From the NCBI GenBank assembly GCA_938031175.1, contig CALHGZ010000006.1:140884-204883 (forward strand): a DNA stretch of 64,000 nucleotides. The letters run 5' to 3'. Position 1 is the stretch's first letter. Each line of letters starts with the position of its first letter. Below are positions 21,220 to 31,326 of this stretch, piece by piece. The position numbers and the translations under genes are program-made. A model generated the notes under the pieces. That model saw only the letters and a program-made list of their open reading frames with translations, did no database searches and had not been told where the DNA came from. The stretch is from Candidatus Kapaibacterium sp. Its GTDB lineage: Bacteria > Bacteroidota > Ignavibacteria > Kapaibacteriales > UBA2268.

Positions 21220-23316
21220 TTAAGCCTCAACAATTTTGGGTTGTCCGAAGTTGAATGTACTTGCACCTCTTGCCATAAATAATTCGATTATAGCCCTTGT
21301 GATCAATATGGCTGTAAATAATGTGCTAAAAATACCGATCATAAGAGTCATTGCAAATCCCTGTATTGGACCCGTTCCGAAGTAAAATAAAATGATAGCA
21401 GTTAAAAGAGTAGTAATATTGGAGTCTAAGATAGCGCTGAGAGCTTTCCTAAATCCATCATCAATAGCAGAACGGATTGATCTGCCCTTGAATAATTCTT
21501 CACGAATACGTTCGAATATTAGAACATTAGCATCAACAGCCATACCAATTGTTAAAATTATACCTGCAATACCTGGTAAAGTTAATGTTCCACCAAAAGC
21601 AGATAATACAGCAAGAACTAAGGTAACATTTAATATTACAGCAAATACAGCCACACCACCGCCAGCGTTATAGTAAAAAATCATATACAATACTACAAGT
21701 GCAATTGCAATTAAGCTTGCTGTCACACCACTTCTGATCGAATCTTCGCCAAGAGAGGGACCTACTACACGTTCTTCGATTATTTGTACTGGTGCTTTTA
21801 AGGCTCCTGCCTTTAAAACTATTTCTAAAAGATTAGCTTCCTCTAAATTAGCCATCCCTGTAATTGAAGATCTTCCTCCAGTAATTTTTGTTTGAACAAC
21901 TGGAGCTGAATAAACACGTCCATCGAGAACAATAGCAATACGTTTTTTTATATTTGCACCGGTTATCTTAGACCATCTGTCAGCCCCATCATCATTCATT
22001 ACCATTAATACTTCTGGCGAATTTGTAGTCGGATCAAAGGTTGCCCGTGCATCAGTGACAACATCACCTGTTAACTCTGGATCTTTTTTCAAACAATATA
22101 TATCATAAATAATTACATTTTGTTTAGCAGCTATTCTATCGGGTTTAGCTGAAAGTGCTATTTCTAAATCGAATGGAATCAATGCTTTTACATTGGGCTT
22201 TTGCAAGTAACTTTGGAATTTTTCAATAGAATCACCACTTATTCTGAATAAATACTCACCTTCGGGTATATTTTGATTTATGTATGAAAATGCAACTGGA
22301 CGTTCATTGGGACCTGGAAGGTAATAAGTTGCAAATAAAGATGTAAAGGGGTGGTCTTGCATATAGCGACGAACTGCTTCTTCTTCAGGCAACCCTGCAT
22401 AAGGATTAGTTGTATCACTGACTGCAGCTGTATCCACTTGAGCTGTTTTGGTTGTGTCTTGAAGAGTTTTTGAAGTTGTATCCGATGCAAGAGTTAGTGT
22501 ATCTGGCTGTCTTTCAGCAATCGTTTCTCCTTTTTCTGATTTTCTTTTTAATTCACTTGCGATAAGTTGGTCTATTTTATAAAAAGTTTTTACTATTTGC
22601 TCATTATTTCTGACAAGTTTAAATTCAAGACGTGCTGTAGTTTGTAGCAAATCTCTCATTTCGGTTTCATTTGTAACACCTGGTAATTCAAGTAAAATTC
22701 TTCTTAATCCTTGCTTTTGTATATTGGGTTCAGCAACGCCATATTTGTCGATTCTTTGCCTCATAACTTCAAGAGCTTGATCAATAGCTTTTTCTGAATT
22801 ATCCCGTAATTTTTCAATGATTTTTTCTTCCGAGGCATCCCTTAAATCACCAATATCAAAATATGAAATAAGTGATTTCCCTTTAGGGCGAGCAAGCGAA
22901 TTAAAATTTCTAAGGAATATATTTAAAGCATCTTCCTCTGAGGTTTTTGCTTCCTGTCTTGTTGCAGCTAGTACATTTTCAAATGTTTCATCAATAGCCT
23001 CACGAATTGCAGATTCTTCGATTAACTTTATAACATCCACTTCAATTGTGACATACATACCACCACGCAAATCTAAACCGAGCTTTAATCTATTTTGCTT
23101 TGCCTTCTTTAAATCTTCACCATAAGTTTTATTGAATTCATCTCTGATCCGATATGCTTCGTCCGGATTGCCTGCCTGTTCAGCTTTCATTGCTCTATCT
23201 TCAGCCTTAGCTTGCAATTCCATCAAACGAGAGGCTTCGTAAGTAGGGTATAGCAAAAAAAGTGCTGCTATTATTGGCAACAATATCAAGAGCAGTTTTC
23301 CATAATGCTTTTTCAA
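21220..23316 (-). CDS. secD: Protein translocase subunit SecD (TTG start)
   Basis: SecD is the RND-type export motor subunit. An N-terminal TM helix is followed by the marker LGLDLRGGMYVTIEVDV. The large periplasmic P1 domain contains ALEVMRQRIDKYGVAEPNIQ, and the TM domain contains GMAVDANVLIFERIREEL. A Thr/Ser/Asp-rich low-complexity insert (about residues 275-310) sits inside P1. The start codon is TTG, decided by GGAGGT 6 nt upstream; no in-frame ATG fits. It begins a five-gene minus-strand run. Confidence 0.97.
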   Translation of the reverse strand: MKKHYGKLLLILLPIIAALFLLYPTYEASRLMELQAKAEDRAMKAEQAGNPDEAYRIRDEFNKTYGEDLKKAKQNRLKLGLDLRGGMYVTIEVDVIKLIEESAIREAIDETFENVLAATRQEAKTSEEDALNIFLRNFNSLARPKGKSLISYFDIGDLRDASEEKIIEKLRDNSEKAIDQALEVMRQRIDKYGVAEPNIQKQGLRRILLELPGVTNETEMRDLLQTTARLEFKLVRNNEQIVKTFYKIDQLIASELKRKSEKGETIAERQPDTLTLASDTTSKTLQDTTKTAQVDTAAVSDTTNPYAGLPEEEAVRRYMQDHPFTSLFATYYLPGPNERPVAFSYINQNIPEGEYLFRISGDSIEKFQSYLQKPNVKALIPFDLEIALSAKPDRIAAKQNVIIYDIYCLKKDPELTGDVVTDARATFDPTTNSPEVLMVMNDDGADRWSKITGANIKKRIAIVLDGRVYSAPVVQTKITGGRSSITGMANLEEANLLEIVLKAGALKAPVQIIEERVVGPSLGEDSIRSGVTASLIAIALVVLYMIFYYNAGGGVAVFAVILNVTLVLAVLSAFGGTLTLPGIAGIILTIGMAVDANVLIFERIREELFKGRSIRSAIDDGFRKALSAILDSNITTLLTAIILFYFGTGPIQGFAMTLMIGIFSTLFTAILITRAIIELFMARGASTFNFGQPKIVEA

Positions 23317-23322
23317 GAATAC

Positions 23323-23328
23323 ACCTCC
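23323..23328 (-). promoter_or_regulatory. Ribosome binding site that fixes the TTG start of secD
   Basis: GGAGGT on the minus strand lies 6 nt before the TTG at 23314-23316. It is one of the few near-perfect Shine-Dalgarno sequences here, and it supports the non-ATG start. Confidence 0.75.
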
Positions 23329-23498
23329 AATTTACATTAATCTGAATTTTTACATTTTGCATTATACAAGAATACAAAACTATGTTTATTTTTGGAAATA
23401 ATCAACGAAATTATTCAATTCAATTATATTTAAATATACGAATTAGATAAATATGCATTTATGAAAAAAAGAATTACTAAATTTGAAATTTTTTATAT

Positions 23499-24470
23499 AT
23501 GATTAACAACTTATCAATGGATGTATATTTGGAGTCAGCAAAAGTTGATATTGTCATTATTTCCTATAATTCCAGGAAATTAACCGAAAATTGCATCAAT
23601 TCTCTAATTAATGGTAATGAAAGTTTAATTAAAAAAATAATACTTGTTGATAATGCCTCCCAGGATGATACTGTAAGTGTAATTAAAAAAAAATATCCAT
23701 CAATTGAATTAATATTAAATTCTGAAAATTTAGGATATGCTAAAGCTGTAAATATTGGCATTAAATACACCAATACAGAAATAGTAATAATTTCAAATTC
23801 AGATATTATTTATCCTCCGGGTTCGGTGCAATCAATGGTACAATACATTAATAAATCATTAGAAATAGGTTGCATAGCCCCCCAGCAAATATATCCAAAC
23901 GGTGCCTGGCAAAGAAGTTATGGTTTCTATCCAGGATTAAAACACGCTCTGATGGATTTACTATTTTTAACTTCATTCAATAATTTATTTAAAAAAATGT
24001 TCTGGAAAATATTACCAATAGACCGGAACCCAAAGTATGTAGAATATTTAGACGGTGCCTGTTTATTTATTAGAAAAGAAGCATTCGCACAACTTAATGG
24101 TTTCGATGAAGATTATTTTTTTTATACTGAAGAAGCTGACTTTTGTTATAGATTGAATCGAAGCCAATGGCAAGTTGTTTTTTATCCAAAAGTTAAAATT
24201 ATTCATAATAGAGGTGGCAGTTCACAAAGTAATCATTCTGATTTCATTAAAATGTTAATCGAAAGCAAAATACTTTTCTGTAAAAAGCATTATACTAATT
24301 TCCACACAAAGCTATTTATTAAGATCGAAAGTTATCATTCGATAATAATGAAGTTTTTATGGAGATTTATTTCTTTATTTTCAAGTGGAAATACGAAGAT
24401 TAAAGCTCAAAAAAAAATCAATTTTTTCAATACTTGCTTAACAGTATGGAGAGAAAATGAAAAAATTTGA
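23499..24470 (+). CDS. Family 2 glycosyltransferase (rhamnosyltransferase-like)
   Basis: This GT-A fold glycosyltransferase is probably for cell-surface polysaccharide. Conserved segments are VDIVIISYNSRKLTENCINSL at the N-terminus (nucleotide-binding strand), VDNASQDDT, NLGYAKAVNIGIK, the SNSDI metal-site region and LDGACLFIRKEAFAQLNGFDE followed by EEADFCYRL. This order fits dTDP-rhamnosyl/WbbL-type GT2 enzymes. The C-terminus carries a hydrophobic stretch. Its last 14 bp overlap the next gene, so the two are translationally coupled. Confidence 0.88.
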   Translation: MINNLSMDVYLESAKVDIVIISYNSRKLTENCINSLINGNESLIKKIILVDNASQDDTVSVIKKKYPSIELILNSENLGYAKAVNIGIKYTNTEIVIISNSDIIYPPGSVQSMVQYINKSLEIGCIAPQQIYPNGAWQRSYGFYPGLKHALMDLLFLTSFNNLFKKMFWKILPIDRNPKYVEYLDGACLFIRKEAFAQLNGFDEDYFFYTEEADFCYRLNRSQWQVVFYPKVKIIHNRGGSSQSNHSDFIKMLIESKILFCKKHYTNFHTKLFIKIESYHSIIMKFLWRFISLFSSGNTKIKAQKKINFFNTCLTVWRENEKI

Positions 24471-25281
24471 CCTAGCCATAGCTCTTAGAGTTTATCCAGG
24501 AATCTCAAAAGTACCTCCTTTGTATCCTAATAATAAATTTAAATTGATAGAATTATGCTTCGACTCATTTGTTAAATTTTTGGGTAATGTAAAACCTTAT
24601 ATCTGGATTATTTTAGATGCATGCCCTGAAAATTATCAAGAAATCTTCGCAAAATATAATCATTTAAATGTGGAATTCATTAAAGTCAGTAAAATCGGAA
24701 ATGCTAAAACTTTTGAACTCCAATTAAACATCTTACTTGAACAAACAAAAAGCGACATTCTTTATTTTGCTGAAGATGATTATTATTATTTACCTAATAA
24801 AATGATTTATATGCTCGATTTTCTTGAAAATCACAGAAATGCCCATTTCATAAGTCCCTACGATCACCCTGATTACTATAATCTTGACCTACATTTTGAT
24901 TTTAAATCAGAACAAAAAATTGAGAATAATGTAACCTGGCACAAAAGAGCTTCGACTACGATGACTTTCTTAACACACAAAAACATTCTTAAAGAAACAG
25001 AAAGAATATTTCGTTCCTATACTCAAAATAATTGGGATTCAAGTATGTGGTTAAGTCTATCTAAATATCGAGTAAACACAATTAAATTTGCATTAAAGTC
25101 TTTTTTATCAAACAAATACTATTCAAAAATCATACTAAAAGCCTGGTATTACAATCTTTTCCAAATATTATTCGGGAAACAATATAATTTATGGGTACCA
25201 ACCCCATCATTTTCAACACATATGGATAGTTCTCACCTGGCACCAAACATTGATTGGAAAAACATTTTCCAACACATTTGA
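24457..25281 (+). CDS. GT-A-fold glycosyltransferase-like protein of unknown specificity
   Basis: This is a 274-aa cytosolic protein whose layout recalls family 2-type glycosyltransferases. ILYFAEDDYYYLP (about residues 102-114) supplies an acidic DxD-like motif, preceded by a conserved GNAKTFELQLNILLEQTKSD helix. The C-terminus (PTPSFSTHMDSSHLAPNIDW) is reminiscent of glycan-processing enzymes that end in a conserved His region. It overlaps the upstream GT2 by 14 bp. The donor and acceptor are unknown, and the assignment rests on motif order rather than a named family. Confidence 0.6.
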   Translation: MKKFDLAIALRVYPGISKVPPLYPNNKFKLIELCFDSFVKFLGNVKPYIWIILDACPENYQEIFAKYNHLNVEFIKVSKIGNAKTFELQLNILLEQTKSDILYFAEDDYYYLPNKMIYMLDFLENHRNAHFISPYDHPDYYNLDLHFDFKSEQKIENNVTWHKRASTTMTFLTHKNILKETERIFRSYTQNNWDSSMWLSLSKYRVNTIKFALKSFLSNKYYSKIILKAWYYNLFQILFGKQYNLWVPTPSFSTHMDSSHLAPNIDWKNIFQHI

Positions 25282-25403
25282 TAGAATTTATTTGTTAAAT
25301 CTTGAAATATTTATTATGTTTAAAATCGTAATTGTCTCATTATTCTTAACTTAGATAAGAATAAGAGAATTGTTAAACACAACTAAATTTTTGGAGGTTA
25401 ACA

Positions 25404-25598
25404 ATGGCTTTAATGATTAATGAGGATTGCATTAATTGTGGTGCATGCGAGCCAGAATGCCCGACTGAAGCGATAAGTGCAGGCGACGATATTTATATCA
25501 TTGATCCAGATAAATGCGTCGAATGCAAAGGATACTTTGACGAACCGCAATGCATATCTGTGTGCCCTGTTGATTGTATCTTCCCATTAGAAGCTTGA
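25404..25598 (+). CDS. 2[4Fe-4S] ferredoxin
   Basis: This small (64 aa) electron carrier has two cluster motifs. The first is CINCGACEPECP, with spacing CxxCxxCxxxCP. The second is CVECKGYFDEPQCISVCP, in which the spacing after the second Cys is extended to eight residues. The extension marks the YfhL/Alvin-type bacterial ferredoxins. It has a strong RBS (GGAGG, 6 nt from the ATG) and its own terminator, indicating a highly expressed monocistronic gene. Its redox partner is unknown. Confidence 0.95.
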   Translation: MALMINEDCINCGACEPECPTEAISAGDDIYIIDPDKCVECKGYFDEPQCISVCPVDCIFPLEA

Positions 25599-25626
25599 TA
25601 TATTTTTAATATATTGTGTATATTTA

Positions 25627-25658
25627 TGCCGACAGTTTTGTCGGCATTTTCATTTTTC
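25627..25658 (+). terminator. Intrinsic terminator of the ferredoxin gene
   Basis: A 7-bp GC-rich stem (25627-25633 with 25640-25646) with a 6-nt loop is followed by tttt-c-a-ttttt. It lies 28 bp after the ferredoxin stop and ends just before the ATG of the amidohydrolase gene. Confidence 0.85.
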
Positions 25659-25661
25659 ACT

Positions 25662-27182
25662 ATGGAAGCATTTCAAGGAAATATATATATTGAAAATGGT
25701 AAAATTAAAGTTGCCGAGCCAGCTAAAGGTTATATACAAATATTTGAGGGGAATTCATTTCATAAATTTGAAAATTGTTTTATATTTCCTGGCTTTGTAG
25801 ATAGTCATTGTCATTTACTTGGCTTAGGAGAAAAAATTAGCGAAATTTCTCTTGAAAATTGTGAATCACCTGAAGAGTGTGCTATAGCATTGACAGAGGC
25901 TAAGCCACGCAATAATTGGCTGATTGCAAGAGGTTGGAATCAAGAAAAATGGAATAAGTTAGAATCCTATGATAAGAAGTTACTTGATTTCTATTTCCCC
26001 GATATTCCTATATTTTTTATAAGAATTGACGGTCATTGCGCTTGGGTTAATTCAAAAGCTTTGGAAATTGCCGGTATTAATAATCTTACCCCTGACCCTG
26101 AAGGTGGAAAAATTTTGAGATACAAATCAGGTGAACCAAATGGATTATTGATTGATAATGCAATTAATCTTGTTGCAAACCTCATTCCTAAATATGCCAG
26201 AAATGAATATAAAGAATTCATAAAAAAAGGAGCTTATGAATGTTTAAAATATGGAATAACTGAAATACACGATATGGATGTCAATCCAGATTTCCTTAAT
26301 ATTTATTATGAATTAGATAAAGAAGGTCTTCTCCCATTAAAAATTAACATATTTCTTTCTGCCCAGAATTATCCCTTAACTATAGAAAATTTTAATACTC
26401 AAAAAATTAATAATGTAAACATAATAGGACTAAAATTTTTTATGGATGGTGCTTTAGGCTCGCGTGGTGCTGCTCTATCGTTAGCATATAAAGACCAACC
26501 TAATTACAAAGGTTTAATATTGATAAACAAATTTAAATTAATTGAAAAAGTTAAAAAAGGTATTGACAGAGGATTCGATATAGCTATACACGCAATTGGC
26601 GACAAAGCCAATAAAATTGCACTAGATATATATGAAAATGTATATCAAATGGCAAATATAAATAAAGTAAATCTTAGAATTGAACACGCTCAAATCGTCT
26701 CCGAAACCGATTTAGAACGTTTTTCAAAATTTGGGGTATTAGCATCGGTTCAGCCAATTCATTGCATTAGCGATGCCTCAATGGCTGAGAAAAGATTGCC
26801 TCCAACTTTACTTAAAGATAGTTACCGCTGGAAATCATTCATTGATAAAGGAATAAAAGTAATTGCTGGTTCAGATTTCCCTGTTGAATCCCCTGACCCA
26901 CTCCTTGGCATTTATGCATTTATAAATAGGATACCATTTGATTCTCAAAAGCCTTGGTTTCCAAAAGAGAAAATTTCTATTGAAGAAGCGTTAAAAGCAT
27001 ATATAATTACTCCCCGCCAAATAATCTCACAAGATATAGCAATTGAGCCATTAAAAATTGCTGATTTTATAGTTGTTAACAATAATTTCTCGAAGGAATT
27101 AAGCGATGAAACCCGAGTTTTAGGCGTTTATACAAACGGCATTTTTTATGATTTTCGAGAAAAATCACCTTTTGAAAAGTGA
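25662..27182 (+). CDS. Amidohydrolase family protein (YtcJ-like, amidohydrolase 3)
   Basis: This is a metal-dependent hydrolase of the amidohydrolase superfamily. It has the HxH pair in VDSHCHLLGLG, the large inserted domain typical of YtcJ enzymes (GLKFFMDGALGSRGAAL), metal/His motifs IHAIGDKAN and RIEHAQIV, and the terminal catalytic Asp in AGSDFPVESPDPLLGI. The substrate is unknown. The ATG at 25662 is taken as the start. An open frame continues upstream to 25614, but that segment is the ferredoxin terminator hairpin and the resulting 16 residues resemble nothing in the family. Confidence 0.88.
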   Translation: MEAFQGNIYIENGKIKVAEPAKGYIQIFEGNSFHKFENCFIFPGFVDSHCHLLGLGEKISEISLENCESPEECAIALTEAKPRNNWLIARGWNQEKWNKLESYDKKLLDFYFPDIPIFFIRIDGHCAWVNSKALEIAGINNLTPDPEGGKILRYKSGEPNGLLIDNAINLVANLIPKYARNEYKEFIKKGAYECLKYGITEIHDMDVNPDFLNIYYELDKEGLLPLKINIFLSAQNYPLTIENFNTQKINNVNIIGLKFFMDGALGSRGAALSLAYKDQPNYKGLILINKFKLIEKVKKGIDRGFDIAIHAIGDKANKIALDIYENVYQMANINKVNLRIEHAQIVSETDLERFSKFGVLASVQPIHCISDASMAEKRLPPTLLKDSYRWKSFIDKGIKVIAGSDFPVESPDPLLGIYAFINRIPFDSQKPWFPKEKISIEEALKAYIITPRQIISQDIAIEPLKIADFIVVNNNFSKELSDETRVLGVYTNGIFYDFREKSPFEK

Positions 27183-27298
27183 TTAATTTATATCGTAATT
27201 CAATTTTAAGCGATAAATCTTAAAATTTAGTTAATCGATTATTCGAATTAATTAAAATATTGACCTATTGTAATCACTTCTTTGGATTTTAGCAATAT

Positions 27299-27330
27299 TA
27301 AAAAAAAAGGCGTTCTATTGAACGCCTTAT
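27299..27330 (-). terminator. Intrinsic terminator of the Oar-like TonB receptor gene
   Basis: A perfect 9-bp stem (27307-27315 with 27320-27328) has a 4-nt loop. On the minus strand it is followed by eight T (complement of the A run at 27299-27306), 20 bp past the receptor stop. Confidence 0.9.
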
Positions 27331-27349
27331 TATAACGATTCTTTTTAAT

Positions 27350-30300
27350 TTAATTGAAAAGATATCTGATTGTTAATTGAAAATTATAAACATCATTTAT
27401 GTTAGCAGTTGTGGTATAAGATTTACTAATTAACTCATTATTTATAGCTCTCAATCTGTAAACAGGTTTACCATCAGAACCAGCTGGTCGTGCTATCAAA
27501 GGCTGATTTGTTATAAGAGTTTTACCAACACCCCAATCTTTGTTTAGTAAGTTAGTTAAATTAAAAATATCAAATCTAAAAATTATAGCATTTCTTTTCC
27601 CAAAAAGATTTGTATAAAATTCTTGACTTATACTTAAATCTAAAGTTGATTTTGCTGGCAAAACTACACCGTTTCTCTCAGCATATTGCCCTCGTCGATT
27701 CTTTAGATAATCATCCTGCTGAATGTATTTTTCCCAAGCTTCTTCTTGTTCAGCAACAGTAAAGGTTTTATCACCAACTTTATATTCTTGGAAATTCATT
27801 TCAGATTTATCTTTTGGAATATAAATTAAGTCGTTGCTAGTACCACCATCACCATTGAAATCACCAGCAAAAACATAACTCGTTCTAGGACCGGATATTG
27901 TCTCCCAAAACAATGAGATAGTTGTAGCTCCAAAATTGAAATAATCTAATTTATAAGACAATGCAGCGAAAAATCTATGATCTGGTGAATATGCCGAAAA
28001 GGATAATGGTGGCTTGTTTGGATTTCCATTGTGTTGATTATTATTCCAAGAACCAAAAGCAATTGAGCCAGGGTCAACTGTATTTTTCGATTCACCATAA
28101 GAATACCCAATTTTCCCAAAGAAATTATCAATAAAAGGTCTTTCTAACGATGCTGAAAACATCCATGAATATCCTATGTCTTGATTTTTGAGGACTATGG
28201 CATTATCTATTTTCGAATTGATACGATTTGAACCAGTCCAGCGAGGTCGACTATCAGAACCGACATATTTTGCATCGGGATCCTTTAGATTTGCATTAAT
28301 ATAATATATGCCATTTATATCTTTTGAATAAATGAATTCCAGAGTTCCTATTACATCAAATAATAATTTTTGATCAAGTGCTATGTTGGACCGCCAAATC
28401 TGAGGGAATTTAAAATTTGGGTCGGTGAGAGCTAATTCATAATTAGCAGCTGGTTGTCCTGTAATGTTAGCCGGCTTGTAAGCATTCGGATTTGGATTGA
28501 ATGGTCGGTAGGTTAGTGGATTATTATCAGCATCATCATTACGTATAAAACCGGTCAATATTCCATTATTACCTATTTGATTTGAAATCCATACAAATGC
28601 TGGTTGTCCAGTAAATATTCCTGTTCCACCTCTGATCTGAGTAGTTTTGTTATTCCCTAAATCAAAATTGAATCCCAAACGTGGAGAAATCAATGGATTA
28701 GGGTCAGGTAGCTTATCTGTGGAGTATTTGACGGTGGCCCCGTTTTCATCCATGAAATTCAGCGTTTCTACTTCCGGATTCCTGTATCCGGTTTTTTCAA
28801 AGAATGGTACATCCACGCGCAAACCCAATGATATCTGTAGATTATCTAATAATGACCAATTATCTTGGGCATAAATTCCACCATATATAACTTTAAGAGG
28901 CTGTATTGGAATGTCTTGACCAGGAATATTGGAATAACGATATTGGAATCTTTTTAATCTTATTGGAGATGTTGTTCTATTAGGATTTTGCAGATAATCA
29001 TTTGCATCTGTGAAGAAATCATCTAATGAATTATATACATAAACACTTTGCGAACCTGGGAAGAAAACATTTTTGGACTCAAATCTTTCAAGACTTAAAC
29101 CAAATAGTAAGCGATGTTCTTTCAGAAATATGTTCAGATTATTTTGTAACTGTAGTGTGCTATAAGTCAAAGCATTTTCGGGGGTAAATGGCTCAGTTCC
29201 AAAAGATGTATATGTAGTATTGTCTTTCAAAATGTCAACAAAGGGAAATAATTTTCCTGGCTGTTCTCTACTTTCATCATGAAATCTATACCCAATTATC
29301 AGATTATTGGAGACATTGTCACTCAAAATACCATTCCATTCACCTATTATTGATCGAATATTTTCTAATATGGCATAATTTGAATTCTTAAAATTCAAAG
29401 CTGATATATTGCTTCTTCTATTGCCGAACCCGAGCGATGAAGAATTTGATAGCAGAATATCTGATTTTGAATCCAAATGATTATATCTTAAACTAAATTT
29501 ATTCTTATCATCCAAATTGTAGTCAAATCTAAATACAAATCTTAGTGCTGGTGTATTAAAGTCATAACCTTGATAAGGACCGGTTTCATAACCAAATTTA
29601 TCTCTCAAAAATGAACTTAATTTGTCAAGATCTCCTTTCAAGACCCTAGTAACGTTACCACCAGCTTGTTGAGTACCGTCATTTGCAATAAAAGTTGTCC
29701 CCGGCTGCACTAAATCTTCAGTTTCGAAATTACCAAAAAAGAACAATTTATTTTTTATGACAGGTCCGCCCAATCTTACACCAATCATATTAAATTTGAA
29801 TGTACCAGGGTCAAAATTAGCATCTGATGCCTTAGTACCTATGAAAGATTCATTCCGTGTTTGATAATAAATTGAACCTGTGAAATTGTTAGTACCGCTT
29901 TTTGTAACCATATTAACTCCGGCACCAACAAAATTGCCTTGACGAACATCGTAAGGCGCAACGCTAACTTGAATTTGCTCAATTGCATCAAGAGATATTG
30001 GTGCAACTCTTGTTCTATCACCTGGCTGCCCGGCTAATCCAAACGAATTATTAAAATATGAACCGTCAACAGTTATATTATTGAGCCTATTATCCATACC
30101 GGAGAAGGAACCTTCTTTAGAGGATTGAGGAGTTAATCTTAAAAAGTCATTAATTCTTCTTGATATAGTTGGCAAATTCTCGATATTTTCTGTCAACACT
30201 GATGTTGCGGCTCCTGTTCTATCAGAATTAAAAACAGCATCAGCCTTACCATAAATAACCACCTCCTGCTTTTTAACTGCCGTTTCTTTAAGCTTCATAT

Positions 30301-30613
30301 TTAACTCACTCGTATTTCCAAGCCTAATATAAATATCATCTATTTGATATTTCTCGTATCCTAAAAAGCTTACAACGACTCTATATGGGCCACCTACCCG
30401 CATACCTAATATTGTAAATCTTCCCAGTTCACGTGTTATAGCACCATAGCTAGTTCCAGATGGCAAATGCGTTGCTACAACCGATGCTCCAACCATTGGT
30501 TTATCTGTTTCGTCCAATACTCTACCAGTAAGTGAACCAGTTGTTACTCCCTGCCCAAAACTCGCTATAGATAACATCAAAATAATGAGGAAAAAGATAA
30601 AAAATCTAATCAT
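27350..30613 (-). CDS. Oar-like TonB-dependent receptor with CarboxypepD_reg-like domain
   Basis: This is a large (1087 aa) outer-membrane receptor. A signal peptide (1-20) precedes a carboxypeptidase-regulatory domain (TTGSLTGRVLDETDKPMVGA at the start). A TonB plug with NITVDGSYFNNSFGL and IEQIQVSVAPYDVRQG follows. Then comes a long barrel with the segment GAGVNMVTKSGTNNFTGSIYY that is characteristic of Oar/TonB proteins of Bacteroidota and Myxococcota. The C-terminus ends with FQLTIRYLFN, the aromatic OMP ending. The substrate is unknown; Oar relatives are sometimes tied to protein or peptide uptake and adhesion. It is a monocistronic gene with a terminator. Confidence 0.9.
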   Translation of the reverse strand: MIRFFIFFLIILMLSIASFGQGVTTGSLTGRVLDETDKPMVGASVVATHLPSGTSYGAITRELGRFTILGMRVGGPYRVVVSFLGYEKYQIDDIYIRLGNTSELNMKLKETAVKKQEVVIYGKADAVFNSDRTGAATSVLTENIENLPTISRRINDFLRLTPQSSKEGSFSGMDNRLNNITVDGSYFNNSFGLAGQPGDRTRVAPISLDAIEQIQVSVAPYDVRQGNFVGAGVNMVTKSGTNNFTGSIYYQTRNESFIGTKASDANFDPGTFKFNMIGVRLGGPVIKNKLFFFGNFETEDLVQPGTTFIANDGTQQAGGNVTRVLKGDLDKLSSFLRDKFGYETGPYQGYDFNTPALRFVFRFDYNLDDKNKFSLRYNHLDSKSDILLSNSSSLGFGNRRSNISALNFKNSNYAILENIRSIIGEWNGILSDNVSNNLIIGYRFHDESREQPGKLFPFVDILKDNTTYTSFGTEPFTPENALTYSTLQLQNNLNIFLKEHRLLFGLSLERFESKNVFFPGSQSVYVYNSLDDFFTDANDYLQNPNRTTSPIRLKRFQYRYSNIPGQDIPIQPLKVIYGGIYAQDNWSLLDNLQISLGLRVDVPFFEKTGYRNPEVETLNFMDENGATVKYSTDKLPDPNPLISPRLGFNFDLGNNKTTQIRGGTGIFTGQPAFVWISNQIGNNGILTGFIRNDDADNNPLTYRPFNPNPNAYKPANITGQPAANYELALTDPNFKFPQIWRSNIALDQKLLFDVIGTLEFIYSKDINGIYYINANLKDPDAKYVGSDSRPRWTGSNRINSKIDNAIVLKNQDIGYSWMFSASLERPFIDNFFGKIGYSYGESKNTVDPGSIAFGSWNNNQHNGNPNKPPLSFSAYSPDHRFFAALSYKLDYFNFGATTISLFWETISGPRTSYVFAGDFNGDGGTSNDLIYIPKDKSEMNFQEYKVGDKTFTVAEQEEAWEKYIQQDDYLKNRRGQYAERNGVVLPAKSTLDLSISQEFYTNLFGKRNAIIFRFDIFNLTNLLNKDWGVGKTLITNQPLIARPAGSDGKPVYRLRAINNELISKSYTTTANINDVYNFQLTIRYLFN

Positions 30614-31326
30614 AAAAATACTCCTGATTTAAAAAACATAACAACAACAAAATTATCCTCATTTTTTGTTGTTACTGTTAGTTTACATTTAAGATTCAGA
30701 AAGCTTATGACTATATTATTGCGATTATATCTTGAATATCTATTAAATATTGTAATTTATTGATAATTCACAACTTCAAATAATTAATGCAAGCAAGAAT
30801 ACATTTAAAATAGGGGATTTATTATAAAAAAATTTTGTAGAATTAAACATATTTTTAACACATAAAGGCTACCTATTTCAATCTTTTATCGTTCAACAAA
30901 TACTAACCCAAACATATAAGCTATAAAAATTTAAAGCCAAAGTAAAAGTTGAAAATTATAACTCTAATTAAAAGTCAGGCGAGATAATAAAAGCAATTCG
31001 AAGTTTATTTAAAATATCCACTTTTATAATCATAAATGCCAATATTTGTAAAATAAAATTAGCGGTTTACGCTTTTGTTAGGATTTCAAAATATAACAGA
31101 TAATATGATTTAAAAACATAGCCGATGTAATTAAACATTAAGTTCTACAGATTCTTAGTGCGTTAAAACATCCAACTTTTGAAATTCTGTATTGTTTACA
31201 CTCAGCTCTTTCATTAATATCTCTTCTATTACCTAATTCAAAAAGAATAAACACTAAATTAAATGATAATTAATTGATGGTTTTTAATTTTGTATAAAAT
31301 TTTGTTAACAATTGAGTTGAAATAAA
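30614..31326. other. Gene-free intergenic stretch between divergent genes
   Basis: About 0.7 kb holds no recognisable gene. It must carry both promoters for the TonB receptor (minus) and the phospholipase-like gene (plus). On the minus strand, 31140-31260 looks less AT-rich and could encode short peptides without a match I can name. It could be a remnant, but there is no firm evidence. Confidence 0.5.
30643..30673 (-). repeat. 10-bp inverted repeat upstream of the TonB receptor gene
   Basis: Arms 30643-30652 and 30664-30673 are perfect reverse complements around an 11-nt spacer, 30 bp upstream of the receptor ATG. It could be a 5' UTR hairpin or an operator. Function is inferred only from position. 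Confidence 0.4.
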
